Source of the DNA: Plastoroseomonas arctica
Lineage (GTDB): Bacteria > Pseudomonadota > Alphaproteobacteria > Acetobacterales > Acetobacteraceae
Assembly (NCBI RefSeq): GCF_018128965.1
Contig: NZ_JAAEDH010000002.1
Span: 310,001-374,000, forward strand
DNA length: 64,000 nucleotides
Reading direction: 5' to 3'
Shown here: piece by piece, positions 42,995 to 51,221 of the stretch
Numbering within the stretch: the stretch's first letter is position 1
Layout of the letters: each line of letters starts with the position of its first letter
Notes under the pieces: generated by a model
Databases searched by the model: none
What the model saw: only the letters and a program-made list of their open reading frames with translations
Told to the model about the DNA's origin: nothing
Program-made: the position numbers and the translations under genes

Positions 42995-45934
42995 ATGCTG
43001 ATCAAGCGCTCCGACGGCCGCGCCGCAAAACAACGCCTCGCCTCCGCCTACCAGGGCCTCTCCGCCGGCGGGCTCGACCGCCGCGCCTTCCTCCGCAATG
43101 CCGGCCTCACCGGCGTGGGGCTCGCCGGCCTCGGCGTGGTCAGCGCCGGCCGCGCCGAGCGGACGGGGGCCGCCACCGGCACCGCCGATCATTCCCAGCC
43201 CATCACGCGGGTGAAGAACATCTGCACCCACTGCTCGGTCGGCTGCACCGTCACCGCCGAGGTGCAGAACGGCGTCTGGGTCGGCCAGGAGCCGTCCTGG
43301 GAATCGCCGATCAACCGCGGCACGCACTGCGCCAAGGGCGCCTCGGTGCGCGAGATCGCCCATGGCGACCGCCGGCTGAAATATCCGATGAAGCTCGTGG
43401 GCGGCCAGTGGCAGCGCATGACGTGGGACGCGGCCCTGGGTGAGATCGCCGAGAAGATGATGGCGATCCGCCAGGCCTCGGGCCCGGATTCCGTCTTCCT
43501 GCTCGGGTCCGCCAAATTCTCCAACGAGGGTGCGTATCTGTTCCGCAAGTTCGCGGCCTTCTGGGGCACCAACAGCGTCGACCACCAGGCGCGCATCTGC
43601 CACTCCACCACCGTCGCGGGTGTCGCCAACACCTGGGGCTATGGCGCGATGACGAACAGCTACAACGACATCCGCAACGCCAAGACCATGATCATTATGG
43701 GCGGCAACCCGGCCGAGGCGCATCCGGTCTCGCTGCAGCACATCCTGTCGGGCAAGGAGATGAACCGGGCGAACCTGATCGTCATCGATCCGCGCTTCAC
43801 CCGCACCGCGGCGCACGCGACCGAATACATGCGCATCCGCCCGGGCACCGACATCCCCATCATCTGGGGCCTGCTCTGGCACATCTTTGAAAACGGCTGG
43901 GAGGACAAGGATTTCATCGCCCAGCGCGTCTTCGGCATGGAGAAGGTGCGCGCCGAGGTCGCCAAGTGGAACCCGGCCGAATGCGAGCGCGTCACCGGCG
44001 TGCCGGCCGCGCAGATGCGCAAGGTCGCCGAGATCTTCGCCACGCAGAAGCCGTCCACCCTGATCTGGTGCATGGGTGCCACGCAGAAGACCGTCGGCAC
44101 GGCGAACGTGCGCGCCTATTCCATCCTGCTGCTGGCCACCGGCAATGTCGGCAAGGCCGGCACCGGTGCGAACATCTTCCGCGGCCACTGCAACGTGCAG
44201 GGGGCGACCGATTTCGGCCTCGATGTCACGACGCTGCCGGCCTATTACGGCCTCGACGAAGCCGCCTGGCGCCACTGGTGCCGCGTGTGGGACGTCTCCT
44301 ACGAATCCATGATCGCGCGCTTCGACAGCAAGGCGATGATGGAGATGCCCGGCATCCCCACCACCCGCTACTTCGACGCCGTGACCCTGCCGCGCGACCA
44401 GGTGCAGCAGCGCGACAACCTCAAGGCGATGCTCGTCTTCGGCCATGGCGGCAACACCGTCACCCGCATGCCCGAGGCCAAGAAGGGCCTCGAGGCGCTG
44501 GACCTGCTGGTCATCGTCGACCCGCACCCGACCTCGTTTGCCATGCAGTCCGACCGGCGCGACGGCACCTACATGCTGCCCGCCTGCACCCAGTTCGAAT
44601 GCGACGGCTCGCGCAACTCCTCCAACCGTTCCGCGCAATGGGGAAGCAAGGTCGTCAACCCGATCTTCGAATCGAAGAACGACTACGAGATCGTCTATCG
44701 CCTCGCCGGCGCGCTCGACGCCGCCGCCCAACGCCGCAACATGACCGTCCGCTTCCAGGGCGAGATGTTCAAGGGGTTCGAGGTCCGCGACAACGCGCCG
44801 ACCGCGGAATCCATCCTGCGCGAGATCAACCGGGGCGCGCTGTCCATCGGCTATTCCGGCATCTCGCCCGAGCGCCTGAAGCTTCACATGCAACACCAGG
44901 ACCAGTTCGACCTGGTGACGCTGCGCGCCAAGCCCGGCGCGCCGGCCGAGATCGCCGGCGATTTCTACGGCCTGCCCTGGCCGTGCTTCGGCACGCCCGA
45001 GATGCGCCACCCCGGTTCGCACATCCTGTACAACACGTCGCTGCACGTGAAGCAGGGCGGCGGCGTGTTCCGCGCCCGCTTCGGCGTGGAGCGTGAGGGC
45101 AAGACCTTGCTCGCCGAGGGCTCCTACAGCGCCGGCTCCGAGATCCAGGACGGCTATCCGGAATTCACCGTGGCCGTGCTGAAGCGCCTGGGCTGGTTCG
45201 ATGAGCTGACGGCGGCCGAGAAGGCCTCCATCCAGCGCCACTTCCCCAACAACATCGACCTCGCCTCCTGGGCCACCGACATCTCCTGCGGCATCCAGCG
45301 CGTGGCGATGGAGCATGGCTGCGTGCCCTACGGCAACGCCAAGGCGCGGGCGGATGCCTGGAACCTGCCCGACCCGATCCCCGTCCACCGCGAGCCGATC
45401 TACACGCCCCGCACCGACCTGATCGCGCAATACCCGACGCTGCCCGATCGCCGCGCCTTCCGCCTGCCGCATCTCGGCCAATCGGTGCAGGCGCGCTCGC
45501 ACCAGGTGGCACCCAACTTCCCGATCATCCTCACCTCCGGCCGCCTGGTCGAGTACGAGGGCGGCGGCGAGGAGACACGGTCGAACAAGTGGCTCGCGGA
45601 GCTGCAGCAGGACATGTTCGTCGAGATCAACCCGGCCGACGCCGCCGCGCGCAACATCCGCGACGGCGGCTGGGTCTGGGTGCGCGGGCCGGAGAGCGAC
45701 TCCAAGGTTCGCGTGAAGGCCCTGGTGACCGAGCGCGTCGGCGCCGGCGTCGCCTGGATGCCCTTCCACTTCGCCGGCTGGATCGGCGGCGAGGACCGGC
45801 GCTCCAAATACCCGCCCGGCACCGACCCCATCGTGCTCGGCGAGAGCGTGAACACGGTGACGACCTACGGCTACGACCCGGTGACCTTCATGCAGGAAAC
45901 CAAGGTCACGCTCTGCCAGATCGCCGCGGCGTAA
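42995..45934 (+). CDS. Formate dehydrogenase catalytic (alpha) subunit, molybdopterin and 4Fe-4S, Cys form
   Basis: 979 residues. A Tat signal (LDRRAFLRNAGLTG, Arg29-Arg30) directs it to the periplasm. One 4Fe-4S cluster is bound by Cys77, Cys80, Cys84 and Cys112 (NICTHCSVGC, THCAKG). The molybdopterin-guanine dinucleotide domains follow. The metal ligand is Cys202 in QARICHST, with His203 as the conserved neighbour. E. coli homologues have selenocysteine there; no in-frame UGA is used here. The C-terminal dinucleotide-binding domain is complete. It oxidises formate to CO2 and passes electrons to FdhB. It is followed by an AAGGAGGA site and fdhB. Confidence 0.95.
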   Translation: MLIKRSDGRAAKQRLASAYQGLSAGGLDRRAFLRNAGLTGVGLAGLGVVSAGRAERTGAATGTADHSQPITRVKNICTHCSVGCTVTAEVQNGVWVGQEPSWESPINRGTHCAKGASVREIAHGDRRLKYPMKLVGGQWQRMTWDAALGEIAEKMMAIRQASGPDSVFLLGSAKFSNEGAYLFRKFAAFWGTNSVDHQARICHSTTVAGVANTWGYGAMTNSYNDIRNAKTMIIMGGNPAEAHPVSLQHILSGKEMNRANLIVIDPRFTRTAAHATEYMRIRPGTDIPIIWGLLWHIFENGWEDKDFIAQRVFGMEKVRAEVAKWNPAECERVTGVPAAQMRKVAEIFATQKPSTLIWCMGATQKTVGTANVRAYSILLLATGNVGKAGTGANIFRGHCNVQGATDFGLDVTTLPAYYGLDEAAWRHWCRVWDVSYESMIARFDSKAMMEMPGIPTTRYFDAVTLPRDQVQQRDNLKAMLVFGHGGNTVTRMPEAKKGLEALDLLVIVDPHPTSFAMQSDRRDGTYMLPACTQFECDGSRNSSNRSAQWGSKVVNPIFESKNDYEIVYRLAGALDAAAQRRNMTVRFQGEMFKGFEVRDNAPTAESILREINRGALSIGYSGISPERLKLHMQHQDQFDLVTLRAKPGAPAEIAGDFYGLPWPCFGTPEMRHPGSHILYNTSLHVKQGGGVFRARFGVEREGKTLLAEGSYSAGSEIQDGYPEFTVAVLKRLGWFDELTAAEKASIQRHFPNNIDLASWATDISCGIQRVAMEHGCVPYGNAKARADAWNLPDPIPVHREPIYTPRTDLIAQYPTLPDRRAFRLPHLGQSVQARSHQVAPNFPIILTSGRLVEYEGGGEETRSNKWLAELQQDMFVEINPADAAARNIRDGGWVWVRGPESDSKVRVKALVTERVGAGVAWMPFHFAGWIGGEDRRSKYPPGTDPIVLGESVNTVTTYGYDPVTFMQETKVTLCQIAAA

Positions 45935-45948
45935 GGAGGAACATCATC

Positions 45949-46545
45949 ATGGCCCGCATGAAATTCCTCCTCGACAGCGATCGCTGCATCGAGTGCAACG
46001 CCTGCGTCACCGCCTGCAAGAACGAGCACGAGGTGCCCTGGGGCATCAACCGCCGCCGCGTCGTCACGCTCAATGACGGCCGCCCCGGCGAGCGCTCCAT
46101 CTCCATGGCCTGCATGCACTGCACCGACGCGCCCTGCGCCGCGGTCTGCCCCGTGTCCTGCTTCTACACGACGGCCGATGCGATCGTGCTGCACGACAAG
46201 GACCTGTGCATCGGCTGCGGGTATTGCTTCTACGCCTGCCCCTTCGGCGCGCCGCAATACCCCCGCGTCGGGAACTTCGGCTCGCGCGGCAAGATGGACA
46301 AATGCACCTACTGCGCCGGCGGCCCGCAGGCCGACAATTCCCCGGCCGAATACACCCAGTACGGCGCGAACCGCATCGCCGAGGGCAAGCTGCCGCTCTG
46401 CGCCGAGATGTGCTCCACCAAGGCACTGCTCGCCGGCGATGGCGACATGATCGCCCAGATCTACCGCGAGCGCGTCCAGCGCCGCGGCTACGGCGCCGGC
46501 GCCTGGGGCTGGCGCACCGCCTATCGCGAAACGGTGGCCGTCTGA
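45949..46545 (+). CDS. Formate dehydrogenase iron-sulphur (beta) subunit
   Basis: 198 residues, with a strong GGAGGA eight bases before the ATG. Four ferredoxin-type cysteine groups are visible: CIECNACVTACKNEHEV, CMHCTDAPCAAVCP, CIGCGYCFYACPFGAPQYP and CTYCAGG with a later CAEMC. They form an FDH3 beta-type electron wire of four 4Fe-4S clusters. No C-terminal membrane anchor is present, unlike E. coli FdnH, so it must dock on the gamma subunit. It overlaps the gamma gene by TGATG. Confidence 0.94.
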   Translation: MARMKFLLDSDRCIECNACVTACKNEHEVPWGINRRRVVTLNDGRPGERSISMACMHCTDAPCAAVCPVSCFYTTADAIVLHDKDLCIGCGYCFYACPFGAPQYPRVGNFGSRGKMDKCTYCAGGPQADNSPAEYTQYGANRIAEGKLPLCAEMCSTKALLAGDGDMIAQIYRERVQRRGYGAGAWGWRTAYRETVAV

Positions 46546-47516
46546 TGCGCGCGCTTCTCCTCGCCCTGCTGCTCGCCTGCGCCGGCCTCACCGCCCAGGC
46601 GCAGACGGCACCCGCGCCGCTCAGCGACCGCGATCAATCCTCCGCGGAGGAGCTGGAGCTCCAGCGCACCCTGCAGGGCGGCCGCATCGAAGGCCGCATC
46701 ACCATCCCGAACCAGCAGGCCGCGACGCTGATCCAACCCGCCGGCCGCGAATGGCGCGCCTTCCACAACCGCACGCTGGCCTGGGTCGGCGGCGTCGCCG
46801 TGGTCGGCATGCTCGCCCTGCTCGCGATCTTCTTCTTCAGCCGCGGCCGCATCCGCATCGAGGGCGGGCCGTCCGGGCAGACCATCCAGCGCTTCAACAT
46901 CCTCGAGCGCGCCAATCACTGGATGGTCGCGAGCTGCTTCATCATCCTCGGGCTCTCGGGGCTGAACCTCACCTTCGGGCGGCACCTGCTGCTGCCCATG
47001 GTCGGGCCGGAAGCCTTCACCGCCGTCAGCCAGTGGGGGAAATACGCGCACAACTTCCTCTCCTTCCCCTTTGCCTTGGGGCTGGTGGTGATGTTCCTGC
47101 TCTGGGTGCGCGACAACATCCCCAACCGGCGCGACATCACCTGGTTCAAGATGGGCGGCGGCTTCATCGGCAAGGGACACCCGGCCGCCGAACGCTTCAA
47201 CGCCGGGCAGAAAGTGGTGTTCTGGATCACCATCCTCGGCGGCGGCGCCGTCGCGGCCTCGGGCTACTTTCTGATCTTCCCGTTTGCCGCCACCGACATC
47301 GCCGGGATGCAGCTGTCGCACATCGTGCACTCGCTGCTCGCGGTGCTGATGATCGCGGCGATGCTGGCGCACATCTACATCGGCAGCCTCGGCATGGAAG
47401 GCGCGATCGACGCGATGAGCAGCGGGCAGGTGGATGTGAAGTGGGCCAAGGAACACCACTCGCTCTGGGTCGAGGAAGAGATGGGCAAGACGCCGGCAGG
47501 GGCGAAGCACGTTTGA
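46545..47516 (+). CDS. Formate dehydrogenase cytochrome b556 (gamma) subunit
   Basis: 323 residues. A signal-like N-terminus (MRALLLALLLACAGLTAQAQ) and a periplasmic stretch precede one extra helix near 80-100. The four-helix cytochrome b core follows: FNILERANHWMVASCFIILG, WGKYAHNFLSFPFALG, VVFWITILGGGAVAASG and LSHIVHSLLAVLMIAAMLAH, which provide paired heme histidines. It transfers electrons from FdhB to quinone. The gene ends immediately before a type 2 repeat. Confidence 0.93.
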   Translation: MRALLLALLLACAGLTAQAQTAPAPLSDRDQSSAEELELQRTLQGGRIEGRITIPNQQAATLIQPAGREWRAFHNRTLAWVGGVAVVGMLALLAIFFFSRGRIRIEGGPSGQTIQRFNILERANHWMVASCFIILGLSGLNLTFGRHLLLPMVGPEAFTAVSQWGKYAHNFLSFPFALGLVVMFLLWVRDNIPNRRDITWFKMGGGFIGKGHPAAERFNAGQKVVFWITILGGGAVAASGYFLIFPFAATDIAGMQLSHIVHSLLAVLMIAAMLAHIYIGSLGMEGAIDAMSSGQVDVKWAKEHHSLWVEEEMGKTPAGAKHV

Positions 47517-47518
47517 AG

Positions 47519-47580
47519 AAGGCCGGGGAAAGGAATTTCCCCGGACCCCATTCTTTCGTTTTTGGCGACTTGGGGCCAAA
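47519..47580. repeat. Type 2 palindromic repeat, single half element
   Basis: Begins two bases after the formate dehydrogenase gamma stop: GAAGGCCGGGGAAAGGAATT, hairpin GGGGAAAGGAATTTCCCC, GGACCCCATTC then TTTCGTTTTTGGCGACTTGG. The hairpin plus T-run suggests it could terminate or stabilise the fdh transcript before mobB. Confidence 0.78.
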
Positions 47581-47598
47581 CACACGGGCAGCGCCGAC

Positions 47599-48099
47599 AT
47601 GATGCGCATCATCGGGCTGGCAGGATGGAGCGGGGCCGGGAAGACGACACTCCTCGCCCGGGTGATCCCGAACCTCATCGCGCGCGGAACCTCCGTCTCC
47701 ACGCTCAAGCACGCGCATCACCGCTTCGACATCGACACGCCGGGGAAGGACAGCCACACCCACCGCGAGGCGGGGGCGCGCCAGGTGCTCGTCGCCTCGG
47801 AAAATCGGTGGGCCCTGATGACCGAGCTGCGCGGCGCGGCCGAGCCCAGCCTTGCCACCCTGCTCGGCCACCTCGAACCCGTGGACCTCGTGGTCATCGA
47901 AGGCTTCAAGCGCGAGCCGCACCCGAAGATCGAAATCCACCGCGCCGGCAACGCCAAACCCTGGATGCACCCCGAGACCCCCGGCATCCGCGCCGTCGCC
48001 TCTGACACCCCGCCGCCCTACGACCTGCCGCACACCACGCTCGACGACATCGACGGGATCGCCGATCTTTGCCTCCGCTTCGCGGAGCCACCCGCCTGA
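47599..48099 (+). CDS. mobB: Molybdopterin-guanine dinucleotide biosynthesis protein MobB
   Basis: 166 residues. The P-loop IIGLAGWSGAGKTTLLARVI is at the N-terminus, then STLKHAHHRFDIDTPGKDSH, GARQVLVASENRW and DLVVIEGFKREPHPKIE. MobB binds GTP and assists MobA in attaching GMP to molybdopterin, the cofactor needed by FdhA. Its TGA overlaps the moeA ATG. It is linked to the fdh genes on the same strand, separated by one type 2 repeat. Confidence 0.95.
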   Translation: MMRIIGLAGWSGAGKTTLLARVIPNLIARGTSVSTLKHAHHRFDIDTPGKDSHTHREAGARQVLVASENRWALMTELRGAAEPSLATLLGHLEPVDLVVIEGFKREPHPKIEIHRAGNAKPWMHPETPGIRAVASDTPPPYDLPHTTLDDIDGIADLCLRFAEPPA

Positions 48100-49352
48100 T
48101 GGCGCAACTCACCGATGACTGCTTCGCCTTTGGCGGCACGCTGATGGGCATCGACGAGGCCGAGGCCCTCATCGCCAGCCGCATCCCGGCCCTGCCGGGC
48201 GAGGAACAGGCGCCACTCGAAGCCGCCCTCGGCCGCATCCTGGCGCAGGAGCTGGTCGCACCCCTGCCGTTGCCGCCCTTCCACAACAGCGCCGTGGACG
48301 GCTACGCCTTCCGCCACGCGGACCTGGTGCCCGGCACCGCAACCCCGCTCCTCGTCGCCGGCCGCGTCGCCGCCGGCGGCAAGGCCGTGCCCCTCGCGCC
48401 CGGCACCGCCGCGCGCATCTTCACCGGCGCGCCGATGCCCGAAGCCAGCGACACCGTCATCATGCAGGAAGACGCGGAGATCACCGCCGGCGCCGTCCTG
48501 ATCCCCACCGGGCTGAAGCCCGGCGCCAATGCACGGCCCGCCGGCGAGGACGTCGCGCAAGGCAGCGTGGCCCTGCCCGCCGGCCGGCGCCTGGACGCGC
48601 CGGCCATCGGCCTCGCGGCCGCGCTCGGCCTCACCCATCTCGGCGTGGCGCCGCGGCCGCGCATCGGCGTCTTTTCCACCGGGGACGAGCTCGCCCAGCC
48701 CGGCACGCCGCTCCGCGCCGCGCAGACCTACGACTCCAACCGCTTCACCTTGCTCGCGCTGCTCGCGACGCTGCCGGTCGCGGCGACCGACCTCGGCATC
48801 CTGCCCGACGACGCCGCCACCACCGGCCGCGCACTGCGCGACGCCGCCGCCACGCACGACCTGCTTCTCACCACCGGCGGCGTCTCGACGGGCGAGGAAG
48901 ACCATGTGCGCGCCGCGATCGAGGCCACCGGCGCGCTGGTGCTCTGGCGCCTGGCCATAAAGCCCGGTCGCCCCGCCGCCATGGGCGTCATCGCCGGCAC
49001 GCCCATCATCGGGCTGCCCGGCAACCCGGTGGCCGCCGTCATCACCTTCCTGCACCTGGCGCGGCCGATGATCCTGCGCCTCGCGGGGGCGACGCCGCGC
49101 CCGCTGCCGCGCTTCGCCGCCACCGCCGATTTCAGCTACCGCAAAAAGGCCGGACGCCGCGAATACGTCCGCGTCACCCTGGCCGACACCGAGGACGGCC
49201 TGCCTGTTGCGCGGAAATTCCCGCGCGAGGGCGCCGGCCTGCTCTCATCCCTCACCCGGTCCGACGCCTTCGCCGAATTGCCCGAGCCGGTGACGGAGGT
49301 CACGCCCGGTGACCGCCTGCGCGTGCTGCCCTTCGCGGCGTTGTTCGGCTAG
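48099..49352 (+). CDS. moeA: Molybdopterin molybdenumtransferase MoeA
   Basis: 417 residues with all four MoeA domains. Diagnostic segments are PPFHNSAVDGYAFR, RIFTGAPMPEASDTVIMQED, the MPT-binding ATGDEL-type stretch FSTGDELAQPGTP, TTGGVSTGEEDH and GLPGNPVAAVITF. It inserts molybdate into adenylated molybdopterin. It overlaps mobB (TGATG). With mobA, mobB and fdhD nearby, the locus carries the dedicated late steps of cofactor delivery for the formate dehydrogenase. Confidence 0.96.
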   Translation: MAQLTDDCFAFGGTLMGIDEAEALIASRIPALPGEEQAPLEAALGRILAQELVAPLPLPPFHNSAVDGYAFRHADLVPGTATPLLVAGRVAAGGKAVPLAPGTAARIFTGAPMPEASDTVIMQEDAEITAGAVLIPTGLKPGANARPAGEDVAQGSVALPAGRRLDAPAIGLAAALGLTHLGVAPRPRIGVFSTGDELAQPGTPLRAAQTYDSNRFTLLALLATLPVAATDLGILPDDAATTGRALRDAAATHDLLLTTGGVSTGEEDHVRAAIEATGALVLWRLAIKPGRPAAMGVIAGTPIIGLPGNPVAAVITFLHLARPMILRLAGATPRPLPRFAATADFSYRKKAGRREYVRVTLADTEDGLPVARKFPREGAGLLSSLTRSDAFAELPEPVTEVTPGDRLRVLPFAALFG

Positions 49353-49353
49353 C

Positions 49354-50025
49354 TCAGCGCCGCCGGCCGCCGCCGCCGCGGTAGTGCCCGTAGCCGCCGC
49401 GGGCATAGCCGTAACCGCCGCGGGCATAGCCATAGCCACCCCGCCCGTAGCCGTAGCGCGGGCCGTAATACCGCGGTCCGCCGAATCGGAAATAGAAAGG
49501 GTAGGGCGCGATCGCGCCGTAATACGCATACGGCCCGACCGCATAGGGGTAGCTGTACGGATACGCATACGGGTAGGCAGGGCCCTGCGGAAAAGCCACC
49601 TGGTTGCCCGAGCTCGTGATGCACTGGATGTAGGCCGCGTCATAGCGCCCCTGCAGCTCCGACGAGGAGGCCTGGGCGCCACTCGCGCCGACCACGGAAC
49701 CGGCCGCGAGACCCGTGCCCGCGCCGATCGCCGCGCCCGCGCCGACATTGCCGCTCGCCGAGCCGATCAGCGCGCCGGCGGCGGCGCCGATCGCTGTGCC
49801 GACCACCGCCGTGCCCACCGCCGCATCCGTGCCGCGCGCCGCGTCGGCCGGGCCGATCTGCGCATCCGCGTAGCCGCGGCAATTCACTTCCTGCGCGTTG
49901 AACGTCGCGAGGTCACGGCCCTGCGCCGGCAGCGCCAGCACGCTCGGGCCTTCGGGCCGCACCACGGCGCAGGCGCCCAGCGCCACCGGGAGAAGAACCA
50001 CGCTCAACCTGCCGAAGTTCGTCAT
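49354..50025 (-). CDS. Glycine-zipper outer-membrane-type lipoprotein with Tyr/Gly-rich tail
   Basis: 223 residues from ATG 50025. A lipoprotein signal ends in LPVALGACAVV with Cys as acceptor. A central Gly-zipper (VGTAIGAAAGALIGSASGNV, then GAAIGAGTGLAAGSVVGASG) resembles 17-kDa antigen/YMGG-type proteins. The C-terminal 70 residues are Pro/Tyr-rich, then Tyr/Gly/Arg repeats (GGYGYAR units) ending GGGGRRR. It converges with moeA, with one base between stops. The function is probably structural, at the outer membrane; the longer open frame to 50088 has no signal peptide at its start. Confidence 0.78.
   Translation of the reverse strand: MTNFGRLSVVLLPVALGACAVVRPEGPSVLALPAQGRDLATFNAQEVNCRGYADAQIGPADAARGTDAAVGTAVVGTAIGAAAGALIGSASGNVGAGAAIGAGTGLAAGSVVGASGAQASSSELQGRYDAAYIQCITSSGNQVAFPQGPAYPYAYPYSYPYAVGPYAYYGAIAPYPFYFRFGGPRYYGPRYGYGRGGYGYARGGYGYARGGYGHYRGGGGRRR
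49391..49453. repeat. 21-bp tandem repeat inside the lipoprotein gene
   Basis: Three adjacent 21-base units beginning TAGCCGCCGCGGGCATAGCC, TAACCGCCGCGGGCATAGCC and TAGCCACCCCGCCCGTAGCC. They encode successive GGYGYAR-type heptapeptides on the minus strand. The first two units are almost identical and the third has diverged. Copy number may vary by slippage between strains. Confidence 0.8.
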
Positions 50026-50175
50026 GGCACCACCTTCCGCCGCCGGCGACCACGCCGCCCGCACACCGGGCGCCAAGCCGACAGACATGCCATCCAGATG
50101 GTGCCGCGGACGGCCCCGCGCAAAGGCCGCAACGCTTTGTTGCGCGCCTCGCGAAGGCTTGCGGACGCCGCGAGG

Positions 50176-50301
50176 CTAGAGGCGCACGCCCCCGGTCTGA
50201 AACGCCACCTGCGCCGTGCGCTGCATCTGGGTGTCCATCACGAAGGCAGCACCCAGCCCCAGCACCACGGCCACCACCACCCCGGTCAGAACGGCCCTCA
50301 T
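50176..50301 (-). CDS. 41-residue single-helix membrane protein
   Basis: Reads MRAVLTGVVVAVVLGLGAAF, then VMDTQMQRTAQVAFQTGGVRL, ending TAG at 50178-50176. One hydrophobic helix (about residues 3-22) is followed by a short polar tail, the form of small proteins seen near mobA in related bacteria, as I recall them. It lies 17 bases after the mobA stop on the same strand. Supported by composition, position and the clean stop, but it is below usual gene-calling length. Role unknown. Confidence 0.6.
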   Translation of the reverse strand: MRAVLTGVVVAVVLGLGAAFVMDTQMQRTAQVAFQTGGVRL

Positions 50302-50318
50302 CGCGCATGCTCCATTGT

Positions 50319-50918
50319 TCACGGCGATATGATCGTCCCCGGCCGCCGCAACAAGAGGCTTTCCGCCTCCGCCAGTTCCTCGGGCGTATTCGCGTTGAAG
50401 AACGGATCACCGCCCGCGACGTCCCACTCCACCTCCACAACCCCATGCCGCGCCGTCCAGCGGTCGATCTTCCGCTCTCCCGCCAGCACCGCCGCCCGCA
50501 AATCCCCCTCCAACGCCACCGGCCATACCCCCACCGGCGGATGCGCAAACCCGCCCGAGCGCGCACACGCCAACTGCCCGGCCACCACCAGGCGCCCCAC
50601 CAGATCCAACGGCAAAAACGGAGAATCCCCCGGCACCGTCACCACCCCCGCAAACCCCTCACGCCCCGCCCACGCCAACCCCGCCAGAATCCCCGCCAAC
50701 GGCCCCGGATGGCCCGGCACATCATCCCCGACCACCTCAAGACCAAACGCGGCGAACCGCCCCCCATCCCCATTCGCATTGATCACCATGCGCCCCACCT
50801 GCGGCCCCAACCGCTCGATCACATGCGCCAGCATCGGCCGCCCGCCCAACACCCGCAGCGGCTTGTCCCCCCCGCCCATCCGGCGCGCCAGACCACCCGC
50901 GAGGATGACGCCAAGCAA
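50319..50918 (-). CDS. mobA: Molybdenum cofactor guanylyltransferase MobA
   Basis: 199 residues if read from TTG 50918. The nucleotidyltransferase signature starts at once: LLGVILAGGLARRMGGGDKP, then LAHVIERLGPQVG, HPGPLAGILAGL and VPGDSPFLPLDLV with the metal Asp. It attaches GMP to molybdopterin. The TTG lies in the last four bases of repeat copy C. The frame stays open to ATG 51032, but those extra 38 residues are translated repeat sequence. A GGAG nine bases before the TTG, also in the repeat, could serve as its ribosome site. The native 5' end has apparently been replaced. Confidence 0.88.
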   Translation of the reverse strand: MLGVILAGGLARRMGGGDKPLRVLGGRPMLAHVIERLGPQVGRMVINANGDGGRFAAFGLEVVGDDVPGHPGPLAGILAGLAWAGREGFAGVVTVPGDSPFLPLDLVGRLVVAGQLACARSGGFAHPPVGVWPVALEGDLRAAVLAGERKIDRWTARHGVVEVEWDVAGGDPFFNANTPEELAEAESLLLRRPGTIISP

Positions 50919-51215
50919 GGCGGGGGGCTCCGCCCCCTCGACCCCCGCCAGGAGCCTGGAGGCCCCTGGACCCGCTTTATTTGGTCCTGAGCTTGGAAGG
51001 GTGGGCTCTGGACTTTTAGCAGGGCCTGTCATCGGGAGAGGGTGGCCGGTGAGCGCTCATCGGTTGGGAGCACACCTCCGGCCACCCTCTCCCGATGACA
51101 GGCGTTACCGCCAACCGACCCAGCACCGAACCTCCCCAGACCCGGTACCAAATAATCCGGGTCCAGGGGCATGCATGCTCCTGGCGGGGTCCAGGGGCAG
51201 AGCCCCTGGCCTTGC
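50915..51215. repeat. Type 1 palindromic repeat, copy C
   Basis: About 301 bases between fdhD (stop at 51222) and mobA. Outer arms are GCAAGGCGGGGGGCTCCGCC and, inverted, GGGGCAGAGCCCCTGGCCTTGC (broken here at the edge), both followed by GCCAGGAGC and CCCCTGGACCCG segments for roughly 60 paired bases. The inner arms are CTGTCATCGGGAGAGGGTGG and CCACCCTCTCCCGATGACAG, a near-perfect inverted pair. The inner sequence differs from copies A and B. The element contributes the mobA start region and holds no gene. Confidence 0.82.
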
Positions 51216-51221
51216 TTGCTG

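Noticed and set aside
43590-43610. Possible selenocysteine codon in formate dehydrogenase
   Set aside because: The active-site codon at 43598-43600 is TGC (Cys202) and no in-frame TGA or SECIS-like need exists.
42683-45769. A 1028-codon open frame on the minus strand opposite formate dehydrogenase alpha
   Set aside because: It mirrors the GC-rich codon pattern of the sense gene; its residues are Gly/Arg/His/Ala-rich with no family signature, whereas the sense frame has complete catalytic motifs.
50919-51032. N-terminal extension of MobA from ATG 51032
   Set aside because: Those 38 residues are translated from the palindromic repeat and precede a complete nucleotidyltransferase start, so they are unlikely to be native.
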